Numbered from the stretch's first letter, positions 7,248 through 14,686 are shown. The stretch is 36,272 nucleotides of DNA from Clostridia bacterium (GCA_017518975.1 JAFWTH010000101.1:1-36272), one strand, 5' to 3'. Numbers and translations are program-made. The notes: generated by a model from the letters alone, not told the origin.

Positions 7248-8116
7248 TCCGGTCTGCCTATTATCGCGCCGATATTCCGGACGATCGCCTCCGCGGTCTC
7301 CGGCTTGTTCATCGAATAGACGTGAACGGCGCCGATCCCGTTTGCGTAAAGGTCGACGATCTGCTCCGTGGCGTACGCGATGCCCGCCTGCGCCATCGCC
7401 CGCGGATCGGACGAATATCTGTCGACGATCTGACGGAATCTCTGGGGCAGAGCGGTGCCCGAGAGCTGGCAGATACGCTTTATCTGCGAACCGTTCGTCA
7501 CGGGCATGATCCCCGCGATCACGGGGACTTTTATCCCCGCTTCCCTTATTTTGTAAAGGAAATTGTACAGAATATTGTTGTCGAAGAACATCTGCGTCGT
7601 GAAAAACTCGCAGCCGGCCTCCGCTTTTATTCTGAGGTTTTCGATGTCCTCTTTCTGCGAGGGCGACTCCGGGTGTCCCTCCGGATAACACGCTCCGCCG
7701 ACGCAGAATCCGCCGTACGACACGATATCGCGCGCGAGATCGGAAGCGTGGGCGTAATCCCCGCGGTGCGGCTCCGCCCCGGCGGGAACGTCGCCGCGAA
7801 GGGCGAGCACGTTCTCGATCCCCTTTTCGCGCAGGGAGGAAAGATGTTCTTTTATAACGTTTTTGTCGGAAGAAAGACAGGTCATATGGGCGAGCGCGGT
7901 CACGCCGAATCCGTTCTGGACCGCGTCGGCGACCTCGAGCGTCAGTCCCGCCGTCGTGCCTCCCGCTCCGTACGTCACGCTCATGAACGACGGCGAAAGA
8001 GCGGCGATCTTCCGCGCCGCTTCCTTTACGTCCGCAAGAGCCGTGTCGACCTTCGGAGGGAAGATCTCGAACGAGAGGGAGGGGACCCCGCTTGAGATGA
8101 TCTTTGATATTTTCAT
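7244..8116 (-). CDS. metF: Methylenetetrahydrofolate reductase
   Basis: A 290-residue cytoplasmic flavoprotein reducing 5,10-methylene-THF to 5-methyl-THF, the methyl donor for MetH downstream. MetF landmarks in order: S-F-E-I-F-P-P-K near the N terminus with the catalytic Glu, S-V-T-Y-G-A-G-G, H-M-T-C, A-L-R-G-D-x-P, E-A-G-C-E-F-F-T-T-Q-M-F-F, and P-V-I-A-G-I-M-P. Start ATG 8116 gives the typical length; an in-frame upstream TTG would add 15 unrelated residues. The ribosome site (AAAGG) is weak and about 12 bases away. It is the first gene of the operon, with a promoter at 8190-8162, and its stop overlaps the next start codon. No SAM or cobalamin riboswitch is seen in its short leader. Confidence 0.95.
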   Translation of the reverse strand: MKISKIISSGVPSLSFEIFPPKVDTALADVKEAARKIAALSPSFMSVTYGAGGTTAGLTLEVADAVQNGFGVTALAHMTCLSSDKNVIKEHLSSLREKGIENVLALRGDVPAGAEPHRGDYAHASDLARDIVSYGGFCVGGACYPEGHPESPSQKEDIENLRIKAEAGCEFFTTQMFFDNNILYNFLYKIREAGIKVPVIAGIMPVTNGSQIKRICQLSGTALPQRFRQIVDRYSSDPRAMAQAGIAYATEQIVDLYANGIGAVHVYSMNKPETAEAIVRNIGAIIGRPE

Positions 8117-8161
8117 GGCGTTTGTCTGCCTTTCATGGTTACACTTGACCCGATACCACAT

Positions 8162-8190
8162 ATTTTATCATCCTTCTTCGTGTAAATCAA
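8162..8190 (-). promoter_or_regulatory. Promoter of the metF operon
   Basis: On the minus strand, TTGATT (8190-8185), 17 bases, TAAAAT (8167-8162), with a TG one base before the -10. It is 45 bases upstream of metF, so the leader is short. Confidence 0.7.
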
Positions 8191-8229
8191 CGAATTTGTT
8201 TTAATTTTTATCGGCGGGGGAAAACGAGG

Positions 8230-8258
8230 TTGATTTGAACGGTAAAAAATGATAAAAT
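8230..8258 (+). promoter_or_regulatory. Promoter of the DegV gene
   Basis: TTGATT (8230-8235), 17 bases, TAAAAT (8253-8258), with a TG one base before the -10. Its two hexamers and spacing are identical to the divergent metF promoter. Confidence 0.75.
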
Positions 8259-8292
8259 AATATGAAAACGACTTTTTGAAGGAGTAATTGAA

Positions 8293-9159
8293 ATGAGCGA
8301 ATATTTGATCTATTCGGATTCGGCGTGCGACATAAAGCCGGAGATACTGAAGGAGTGGGGAGTTGATTTCCTTCCCCTGACGTTCAGATTTTCCGATTCA
8401 GATACAGAATACAGGGACGGTGAGATCGACCCGCGCGAGTTTTACGCCAAGATGCGAGCGGGCGCCGTTGCGAAAACGGCGGCGGTCAACGTCGAACGCT
8501 TCACCGAGGAGTTCGATAAGATCCTCGCGTCCGGGAAAGATCTTCTTTACATCGGTTTTTCGAGCGGTCTTTCGACCACATACAACTCCGGTCGTCTCGC
8601 CGCGGAACAGCTCCGCGAAAAATATCCGGACAGAAAGATCTTCACGGTCGACTCTCTCTCCGCGTCCGCGGGATTCGGTCTTCTTCTCTACCTGACCGTG
8701 AAAAAGAAGAACGAAGGAGCGACCATCGAGGAGGCGGCGGCGTACGCGGAGGATCTTAAATTCCGTCTCTGCCACTGGTTCACCGTCGACGACCTCGTTT
8801 ATCTCAAACGAGGCGGCAGGATCAGCCCGACGCTCGCGTTCGTCGGCAACGCGCTCGGGATCAAGCCGGTGCTCCATATGGACGACGAGGGTCACCTCAT
8901 CAATATGTTCAAGGTGAGAGGAAGACGTTCATCCGTCACCGCTCTCGCCGATAAATACGGCGAACTCGCGCTCGACAAGAAGGGCGGAACCGTCTTCATC
9001 TGCCACGGCGACTGCGACGGCGACGTCGAGACTCTCAAAAAAGTCCTCGCCGAAAAATACGGCGCCGAGGTCATGCTCGTAACGTACACAGGCACCGTCA
9101 TCGGCGCGCACAGCGGACCCGGAACGCTCGCTCTGTTCTTTGAAGGGGAGCACAGATAA
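8293..9159 (+). CDS. DegV family fatty-acid-binding protein (FakB-like)
   Basis: A 288-residue DegV/EDD-fold protein. Members bind one fatty acid and present it to the kinase FakA, giving acyl phosphate for phospholipid synthesis. Visible marks: S-D-S-A-C-D at the N terminus, the loop F-S-S-G-L-S-T-T-Y-N-S (about 94-104), D-S-L-S-A-S-A-G, L-V-Y-L-K-R-G-G-R-I-S (about 171-181), G-I-K-P-V-L, and G-A-H-S-G-P-G-T near the end, whose His is the conserved head-group contact in FakB. AGGAG is 9 bases before the ATG. It is followed after 64 bases by a FakA-like gene, which supports the FakB role. The exact fatty acid cannot be told. Confidence 0.92.
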   Translation: MSEYLIYSDSACDIKPEILKEWGVDFLPLTFRFSDSDTEYRDGEIDPREFYAKMRAGAVAKTAAVNVERFTEEFDKILASGKDLLYIGFSSGLSTTYNSGRLAAEQLREKYPDRKIFTVDSLSASAGFGLLLYLTVKKKNEGATIEEAAAYAEDLKFRLCHWFTVDDLVYLKRGGRISPTLAFVGNALGIKPVLHMDDEGHLINMFKVRGRRSSVTALADKYGELALDKKGGTVFICHGDCDGDVETLKKVLAEKYGAEVMLVTYTGTVIGAHSGPGTLALFFEGEHR

Positions 9160-9223
9160 CAGCAACGGCGCCTATACGGCATATTTCCGTTTCTCATCAT
9201 TTCAGGAAGAAGGAGGCGGCCTT

Positions 9224-11020
9224 ATGTTCAAACCGGGAAAAGGGGAACCTCAGAGCCCCAGGACGAAAATAACGCTGAAACCCGTGAACGCGGATAAGAA
9301 ACCGGCGGAAAAGAAGAGCAAACCCCGCAAGACCCAGGGGAAGAAAAAGGACTCCCGTGACATCAAGTACCTCACCGGCTGGCTCATGAGCAAAATGGCG
9401 AAGGGCGGCGCGAAGCTCCTTCGCTCCAACGCTGAAAAAGTCAATAAACTCAACGTTTTTCCCGTGCCCGACGGCGACACCGGCGACAACATGAGGATGA
9501 CGATAGAGAGCGGCATCGCCGCCATCGAAAACCTCGACACGGACGACCTCGCCGAGGTCATGCGCGTATTCTCGCACGGTATGCTGCTCGGCGCGAGGGG
9601 CAATTCGGGGGTCATTCTCTCGCAGTTCTTCGCCGGGACGGCTAAGGGCTTCGAGGGAGCCGTCGAGGCCGATCCGTACACGCTCGGCAGGGCGCTGCAG
9701 ATGGGCGTCAAGCAGGCGTACGCTTCCGTCATGACTCCGACGGAGGGGACGATCCTCACCGTCGCGAGGGAGGCGGTCGACTACGCGACTTCAAAGATAA
9801 CTCCGTCCTCGACGATACGCACGTTCTTCGCCGATTTCGTCGGCGAGATGCACGAATCGCTCGAACGCACGCCGGAGGCGCTCGCCGTCCTCAAGGAGGC
9901 GGGGGTCGTCGACAGCGGCGGCGCGGGACTGCTCTACATTATGGAAGGGTTCAACCGCGTCCTCAACGGAGAGGAAGACGGGGACGACGAGGCGGACACC
10001 GCTCCCGCGGAGAAGCCGAAAACGCCCGCGGTGAACTCCTCTTTCGGTCCGGACAGCAAGATGGAATACGGCTACTGCACCGAGCTGTTGATCCAGCTGA
10101 TGCGCGACAAGACCGATATCGACGCGTTCGACGTCGAACCGCTGAAAGAGTTCCTGTCCGGTATCGGCAACTCGATCGTCGCGTTCAAGACGGACTCCAT
10201 CGTCAAGATCCACGTTCACACGTTCGAGCCCGAGAAAGTTCTCGCCCACTGCCGCGAATTCGGCGAATTCCTCGCGGTCAAGATAGAGAATATGTCGGTC
10301 CAGCACACCGAGACGGAAGGCGTGGAGCCCGCGCCCGAGATCCCGGTCGAAAAGAAGAAATACGGCGTCGTCGCCGTTACGAACGGCCCGGGCATCAGGG
10401 ATATGTTCATCGAGATGGGCGCAGATCAGACGATCGAAGGCGGCCAGACGAACAACCCGTCGACGAACGACTTTCTGGAGGCGTTCGGGAAAATTCACGC
10501 CGAGTGCATTTTCGTGTTCCCCAACAACGGCAATATATTCATGGCGGCTCAGCAGGCGGCTAAGTTCTACACCGACGCGAAAGTCGTCGTGATCCCGAGC
10601 AAGGACGTCGGGACCGGCTACGTCGCTCTCACGGCGGCGGACCTCTCCGGCGACGATCCCGACGCAATCGCCGAGGAGATGAAAGCCGCGATGCAGAACG
10701 TCACCTCCGGATATATTTCTCCCGCCGTCCGCGACGCCGAAATGGACGGCGTCAGGATCAGCAAGGGCGACACGATCGGCATCATGGGCAAGAAGATCGT
10801 TCTCTCCGACCCCGATATGAGATGCGCCGCGTACCGTCTCGCCGTCAAACTCCTCGAGGAACCGGACAAATTCATGCTCACCGTCTTCAGAGGAGCCGGC
10901 ACGACCGAGGAGGATCAGGAAGACCTCCGCCGCTGCCTTGAAGAGAACTGCCCGTCCGCCGAGGTCTATTTCGTCGACGGCGGTCAGGAGATATATCCTT
11001 ACATTTTCACCGCCGAGTAA
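9224..11020 (+). CDS. fakA: FakA-like fatty acid kinase (DAK2 domain protein)
   Basis: A 598-residue protein of the YloV/FakA family, which phosphorylates FakB-bound fatty acids. Order: basic leader (1-45), DAK2 kinase domain with N-V-F-P-V-P-D-G-D-T-G-D-N-M (Mg-ATP aspartates, about 76-89) and L-L-G-A-R-G-N-S-G-V, the V-D-S-G-G-A-G-L-L segment closing that domain, a middle domain with a Y-C-T-E-L Cys and an H-V-H pair matching the zinc ligands of FakA, and a C-terminal DegV-like domain (from about 380) with G-G-Q-T-N-N-P-S-T. Start ATG 9224 follows AAGGAGG at good spacing. The lysine-rich leader of some 45 residues is longer than I expect for the family. It follows the DegV gene, so the two probably work together. 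Confidence 0.92.
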   Translation: MFKPGKGEPQSPRTKITLKPVNADKKPAEKKSKPRKTQGKKKDSRDIKYLTGWLMSKMAKGGAKLLRSNAEKVNKLNVFPVPDGDTGDNMRMTIESGIAAIENLDTDDLAEVMRVFSHGMLLGARGNSGVILSQFFAGTAKGFEGAVEADPYTLGRALQMGVKQAYASVMTPTEGTILTVAREAVDYATSKITPSSTIRTFFADFVGEMHESLERTPEALAVLKEAGVVDSGGAGLLYIMEGFNRVLNGEEDGDDEADTAPAEKPKTPAVNSSFGPDSKMEYGYCTELLIQLMRDKTDIDAFDVEPLKEFLSGIGNSIVAFKTDSIVKIHVHTFEPEKVLAHCREFGEFLAVKIENMSVQHTETEGVEPAPEIPVEKKKYGVVAVTNGPGIRDMFIEMGADQTIEGGQTNNPSTNDFLEAFGKIHAECIFVFPNNGNIFMAAQQAAKFYTDAKVVVIPSKDVGTGYVALTAADLSGDDPDAIAEEMKAAMQNVTSGYISPAVRDAEMDGVRISKGDTIGIMGKKIVLSDPDMRCAAYRLAVKLLEEPDKFMLTVFRGAGTTEEDQEDLRRCLEENCPSAEVYFVDGGQEIYPYIFTAE

Positions 11021-11032
11021 AGGACGTTTGAA

Positions 11033-11905
11033 ATGAAGAAATTCCTCCTCTACGTCAGACAGTATTTTCTCATAATCCTCGGCGCGGCGGCTTACGGCAT
11101 CGGAACGACGTGCTTCATCCAGGCGGCGAAGATCGCCACCGGCGGCGTCGTCGGCGTTTTCAACGTCGTCAACCTCATTCACGAGATACCCGTCGGTCTG
11201 TGCGTCCTCATCGTAAATATCCCGCTGATCATCATCTCGTTCTTCAAGTTCAAGCCGAGATTCGCGATCAATTCAATGATCGGCATCGTCCTCACGTCGG
11301 CGGCGATCGACCTGTCCGCCATGCTGCTCGGCAGGTTCCTTCCGTTCACCGAGGATATGCTTCTCTCGGCTCTCGCCGGCGCGCTCTTCAACGGAGCGGG
11401 TACGGGTCTCATCATGAGGAACGGCTCGTCGACGGGCGGCTCGGATATCATAACCAAACTCATCCACAGAAAACTGAGGCACCTGAAGGGCGGCGTCATC
11501 GCCGCCGCGCTCGGCCTCGTCGTATGCGTCTTCTATTTCGTCGTCACGCGCGACGTTCAGGGCACGCTCTACTCCGCTCTGACGATCGTCGTCAGCAACA
11601 AGGTCTTCGACCTCGTACTGTACGGCGGAAGCGACTCGAAGACGGTATATATCATCACGGATAACTCGGAGAAGATGGCGGAGGCGATCCTCACGGAAAC
11701 GCACGCGGGCGCGACGATCCTCGACGGGACCGGCGCTTACACCAAATCGGACCGGAAAATCATCCTCTGCGTGATCAGGAACAGCGTATTCCCGACGCTC
11801 AAACAGCTCGTGAAGAGCGTGGACGAAAACGCCTTCATGATCGTCACGACGTCCTCGGAGGTCTTCGGCAAGGGCTACGAGGATTTCAATACCGAAAGAC
11901 TTTGA
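11033..11905 (+). CDS. YitT family membrane protein
   Basis: A 290-residue membrane protein with about five hydrophobic helices in the first 190 residues (G-A-A-A-Y-G-I-G-T near the start, the G-S-S-T-G-G-S-D-I loop at about 131-139) and a cytoplasmic C-terminal DUF2179 domain (about 195-285) with T-x-x-x-G-A-T-x-L-D-G-T-G-A-Y. This arrangement defines the YitT/DUF2179 family, common in Firmicutes; its substrate is not established. AGGA lies 9 bases before the ATG, and the gene starts 12 bases after fakA, so it is co-transcribed. A transporter role is often assumed but not shown by the sequence. Confidence 0.9.
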   Translation: MKKFLLYVRQYFLIILGAAAYGIGTTCFIQAAKIATGGVVGVFNVVNLIHEIPVGLCVLIVNIPLIIISFFKFKPRFAINSMIGIVLTSAAIDLSAMLLGRFLPFTEDMLLSALAGALFNGAGTGLIMRNGSSTGGSDIITKLIHRKLRHLKGGVIAAALGLVVCVFYFVVTRDVQGTLYSALTIVVSNKVFDLVLYGGSDSKTVYIITDNSEKMAEAILTETHAGATILDGTGAYTKSDRKIILCVIRNSVFPTLKQLVKSVDENAFMIVTTSSEVFGKGYEDFNTERL

Positions 11906-11966
11906 ACCCCGCGGGGAAATATATAAATCAAAACAAAAACGACACGAAAGGCGGCGTTTTTCAAAA

Positions 11967-13268
11967 ATGCTTGACATCAAATTCTTAAGAGAGAATCCGG
12001 AAGCGGTAAAGGAAAACATCAAAAAGAAGTTCCAGGACGACAAGCTTCCGCTCGTCGACGAGGTCATCACGCTGGACGAGGCGAACCGCGCCGTAATGAA
12101 GGAAGCTGACGAACTGCGCGCGAACCGCAACAAGATCTCGAAGATGATCGGCGGCCTGATGGCGCAGGGCAAGCGCGAGGAGGCCGAGGAGGCGAAGCGC
12201 AAGGTCAGCGAGGAGTCCGCCGCTCTCGCCGCTCTCGAGCAGAAGGAAGAGCAGTTCGCGGAGCGCATCAGAAAGATAATGATGACGATCCCGAACATAA
12301 TCGACCCGTCCGTTCCGATAGGGAAGGACGACAGCGAAAACGTCGAAGTCGAACGCTTCGGCGAGCCGGTCGTTCCCGACTTCGAGATTCCGTACCACAC
12401 GGAGATCATGGAGGGCTTCGGCGGCATCGACCTCGACGGCGCGCGCCGCGTCGCGGGCAACGGCTTTTACTATCTGATCGGCGATATCGCAAGACTCCAC
12501 TCCGCCGTCATATCCTACGCGCGCGACTTCATGATCGGCCGCGGCTTCACCTACGTCGTCCCGCCTTTCATGATCCGCTCGGGCGTCGTCACCGGCGTCA
12601 TGAGCTTTGCCGAGATGGACGCGATGATGTACAAGATAGAGGACGAGGACCTCTACCTCATCGGCACGAGCGAACACTCGATGATCGGACGGTTCATCGA
12701 CCAGATAATCCCCGAGGACAAGCTCCCCTACACCCTCACGTCGTATTCCCCCTGCTTCCGCAAGGAAAAGGGCGCGCACGGCATCGAGGAGAGGGGCGTC
12801 TACCGCATCCACCAGTTCGAGAAGCAGGAGATGATCGTCGTCTGCCGTCCGGAGGAGAGCCCCGTGTGGTTCGACCGCCTGTGGCAGCACACCGTCGACC
12901 TGTTCAGGTCGCTCGATATCCCGGTCCGCACGCTCGAGTGCTGCTCCGGAGACCTCGCGGACCTCAAGGTCAAATCGGTCGACGTCGAGGCGTGGTCCCC
13001 GCGTCAGAAGAAGTATTTCGAGGTCGGCAGCTGCTCGAACCTCGGCGACGCGCAGGCGAGACGCCTCAAAATGAGAGTCGCGGACAAGAACGGAAAGAAG
13101 TACCTGCCGCACACGCTCAACAACACCGTCGTCGCTCCGCCGCGCATGCTGATCGCGTTCCTCGAGAACAACCTCTGCCCCGATATGTCGGTCAGGGTCC
13201 CGCAGCCGCTCCGCCCCTACATGGGCGGCAAGGAGATCCTCACTCCCAACCGCGGCCCGAGGGAATAA
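11967..13268 (+). CDS. serS: Serine-tRNA ligase
   Basis: A 433-residue class II aminoacyl-tRNA synthetase that charges tRNA-Ser. The N-terminal M-L-D-I-K-F-L-R-E-N-P start and the charged coiled coil (about 30-105) that grips the tRNA long arm are typical. The catalytic core shows G-T-S-E-H-S (about 228-233), motif 2 C-F-R-K-E-K-G-A-H-G (about 269-278), and motif 3 ending E-N-N. The core uses L-N-N-T-V-V-A-P-P-R where many bacterial enzymes have L-N-G-S-G-L-A-V-G-R, a recognised variant in my recollection. A GGCGG-type ribosome site is about 13 bases before ATG 11967, rather far. It begins 61 bases after the YitT gene with no clear promoter and no T-box leader, so it is likely the last gene of that operon. 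Confidence 0.96.
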   Translation: MLDIKFLRENPEAVKENIKKKFQDDKLPLVDEVITLDEANRAVMKEADELRANRNKISKMIGGLMAQGKREEAEEAKRKVSEESAALAALEQKEEQFAERIRKIMMTIPNIIDPSVPIGKDDSENVEVERFGEPVVPDFEIPYHTEIMEGFGGIDLDGARRVAGNGFYYLIGDIARLHSAVISYARDFMIGRGFTYVVPPFMIRSGVVTGVMSFAEMDAMMYKIEDEDLYLIGTSEHSMIGRFIDQIIPEDKLPYTLTSYSPCFRKEKGAHGIEERGVYRIHQFEKQEMIVVCRPEESPVWFDRLWQHTVDLFRSLDIPVRTLECCSGDLADLKVKSVDVEAWSPRQKKYFEVGSCSNLGDAQARRLKMRVADKNGKKYLPHTLNNTVVAPPRMLIAFLENNLCPDMSVRVPQPLRPYMGGKEILTPNRGPRE

Positions 13269-13306
13269 AAGAGCCGGGTAACCGACTGTTCTGAAGGATA
13301 TCGGCA

Positions 13307-13476
13307 GTTATGAGTTCTGGCTTTTTCGCAGAGCGAAAAAGCGCGTAACGTTATGAGCGCTGACGCGCGTTATGATCGGCGACGCCGAGTTATGAGTGCC
13401 TGCGGCACGTCCCCGGAACTCATATCATAACTTTGCGGTTCTGCCGCAAATCATAACTTGCACGCGAAGCGTGCAA
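13307..13476. repeat. Hairpin array punctuated by GTTATGA / TCATAAC
   Basis: Four GTTATGA words on the plus strand (13308, 13350, 13369, 13389) separate short hairpins with different stems. Then the word flips to TCATAAC (13425, 13451), again flanking hairpins (TTGCGG/CCGCAA; GCACGC/GCGTGC at 13460-13474). The hairpin near 13319-13342 has stem GCTTTTTCGC/GCGAAAAAGC. The array forms one large imperfect palindrome of small palindromes directly downstream of serS. It holds no credible gene. Confidence 0.7.
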
Positions 13477-13498
13477 TCTAAACTCTAAACTTTTTTGA

Positions 13499-13600
13499 GG
13501 ATTGACACACAAGCGTCCTGCTTGAGGCGGCTTAAGACAGAGATGCCGGCTGAAATAAGGATTCAGGTTCTTTATTTCAGCCGGTTTTCATTATCAATCC
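13499..13600 (+). other. Possible structured RNA region (speculative)
   Basis: GGATTGA (13499-13505) can pair with TCAATCC (13594-13600), enclosing about 88 bases that contain the 13-bp hairpin described separately. No promoter or known RNA motif is recognised, so this is only a structural remark. Confidence 0.2.
13546..13587 (+). terminator. Strong hairpin, likely terminator
   Basis: CCGGCTGAAATAA (13546-13558) and TTATTTCAGCCGG (13571-13583) form a perfect 13-bp stem with a 12-base loop, followed by TTTT. It is the first terminator-like structure after serS, about 280 bases downstream. Confidence 0.65.
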
Positions 13601-13674
13601 TTGAGAGTACCCTGCGTTCGCATTCCTGTTACCCTATTTGACCGGGGAACTGAACAAGCATTCCGCTACGTCAT

Positions 13675-13719
13675 TTTTTTCGGCAGATCTTATCCGAGAA
13701 TGATAATCTGCCGAAAAAA
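13675..13719. repeat. 14-bp inverted repeat with T tract first
   Basis: TTTTTTCGGCAGAT (13675-13688) pairs with ATCTGCCGAAAAAA (13706-13719) around a 17-base loop. The T run comes before the stem and the A run after it on both strands, the reverse of an intrinsic terminator. It marks the left side of the tandem-repeat region. Confidence 0.7.
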
Positions 13720-13730
13720 GTAACTAAAAA

Positions 13731-13831
13731 CTAAAGTTCACTTTAGAAAGTTTGCGTTTTTACGAAGTTTGTAAAGTGGACTTTAGAAAGTTTGAGTTTT
13801 CACGTATTATCCAAAGTTGACTTTAGAAAGT
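13731..13831. repeat. Three 40-bp tandem repeats with AAAGT/ACTTT operators
   Basis: Units begin at 13731, 13771 and 13811 (the last is partial). Each contains AAAGT, 2 bases, ACTTTAGAAAGTT, so the pentamer AAAGT and its complement alternate every 7 bases; CTTTAGAAAG is identical in all three. Units 1 and 2 also share GTTTT-N-ACG further on. They lie 35 bases upstream of the toxin-antitoxin promoter region and resemble regulator binding sites or iterons. Confidence 0.85.
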
Positions 13832-13865
13832 TCAAGCTGGAGAACTCGTTTTTTGATGTTAATAA

Positions 13866-13924
13866 TTGACAAAACTCACCTTTTGTGTTCAAATAGTTGA
13901 CAAAACGCACCGAATGAGTATAAT
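13866..13924 (+). promoter_or_regulatory. Toxin-antitoxin promoter with duplicated -35 block
   Basis: TTGACA (13897-13902), 16 bases, TATAAT (13919-13924). The block TTGACAAAACGCACC at 13897-13911 is repeated with one change at 13866-13880, 31 bases earlier. The earlier copy has only a poor -10 (TCAAAT), so it may be an operator or second promoter. Confidence 0.8.
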
Positions 13925-13946
13925 ATATAACAAGGAGGTGTTAAAA

Positions 13947-14246
13947 ATGGCACAGGCAACTTTCAGCGTCCGTATGGATGAAACGTTAAAGAAACAGTTT
14001 GACGGATTATGTCAGGAGTTCGGAATGAACGCATCCGTAGCGATCAACGTGTTTGCACGAGCAGTTGTCAGAGAACGCAGGATCCCGTTTGAAATAACCT
14101 CGTCCGACACGGAGATTACAAGAGACGGCGCGCTGCAGGCATTCAAAGCATTAAGAGCACAGGCGTCCGCAAACGGCGTAAGCGGTATGACTCTTGACGA
14201 GATAAACGATGAGATCAACCGTTCGCGAGAGGGTGTCGACGAATGA
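13947..14246 (+). CDS. RelB/DinJ family antitoxin
   Basis: A 99-residue antitoxin. The N terminus has the ribbon-helix-helix pattern of RelB/DinJ (A-T-F-S-V-R-M-D-E-T-L-K-K-Q-F, then G-M-N-A-S-V-A-I-N-V-F-A-R-A-V-V), which binds operator DNA as a dimer. The C-terminal part (about 50-99) is acidic and would wrap the toxin. AAGGAGGTG lies 6 bases before ATG 13947, an exceptionally good ribosome site. The in-frame TTG at 13866 falls in the promoter and is rejected. It overlaps the PIN toxin gene by four bases (ATGA), the normal antitoxin-first order. Likely autoregulated through the repeats upstream, though which element it binds is unknown. Confidence 0.9.
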   Translation: MAQATFSVRMDETLKKQFDGLCQEFGMNASVAINVFARAVVRERRIPFEITSSDTEITRDGALQAFKALRAQASANGVSGMTLDEINDEINRSREGVDE

Positions 14247-14659
14247 TCTGTTATGCGGTGATCGACACGAACGTTTTGGTATCCGCTTTGCTGTCTGCAA
14301 ACGACGAAGCGGCGACAGTCAAGGTGATCGAGAAACTGTTTCTGGGCGAGATCGTCCCGATCTACAGCAACGAGATCACAAAAGAGTACAGAGAAGTCCT
14401 CAACCGCAGGAAATTCAATTTTTCTCCGGAACTCGTCGATTATTCGCTCTCGGCGATTGAAAAGTTCGGTATTCTCGTTGATCCGACTCCGTCGGGCGTC
14501 ATCCTGCCGGATATGAAAGACGTTCCGTTCTATGAGGTCGTTCTCGAAAAGAAGGACGATAACGCTTATCTCGTCACCGGAAATATCAAGCATTTCCCGA
14601 AAGAACCTTTTGTCGTGACCCCGAGAGAATTGCTCGATATACTTGACAAAAAGAATTAG
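14243..14659 (+). CDS. PIN-domain toxin (COG1569 type)
   Basis: A 138-residue PIN-domain protein of the putative toxin group that pairs with RelB-like antitoxins; PIN toxins are Mg-dependent RNases. The first catalytic Asp is in V-I-D-T-N-V-L-V-S-A-L-L (D8); further acidic positions are S-N-E-I-T-K-E-Y and the segment P-D-M-K-D-V-P-F-Y-E-V-V-L, then Y-L-V-T-G-N-x-K-H-F-P, all typical of this group. All expected acidic residues appear present, so it looks intact. It is translationally coupled to the antitoxin and followed by a terminator. The RNA target is unknown. Confidence 0.9.
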   Translation: MICYAVIDTNVLVSALLSANDEAATVKVIEKLFLGEIVPIYSNEITKEYREVLNRRKFNFSPELVDYSLSAIEKFGILVDPTPSGVILPDMKDVPFYEVVLEKKDDNAYLVTGNIKHFPKEPFVVTPRELLDILDKKN

Positions 14660-14686
14660 TAACGCATTTTCTCAAATAAATAACAG

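Noticed and set aside
8117-8190. SAM or cobalamin riboswitch ahead of metF
   Set aside because: The leader between promoter and ATG is about 40 bases, too short, and shows no conserved riboswitch motif.
9791-11182. Long open frame on the minus strand opposite the FakA-like gene
   Set aside because: Arg/Asp/Val-rich composition typical of GC-rich antisense frames, no ribosome site, and the plus strand carries a clear conserved gene.
11906-11966. T-box leader for serS
   Set aside because: The gap is 61 bases and lacks the T-box sequence and a terminator; only a CCCCGCGGGG palindrome is seen.
13731-13831. CRISPR-like array of three 20-base repeats with 20-base intervals
   Set aside because: Only three units, the intervals are similar to each other rather than unique, and no cas genes are present.
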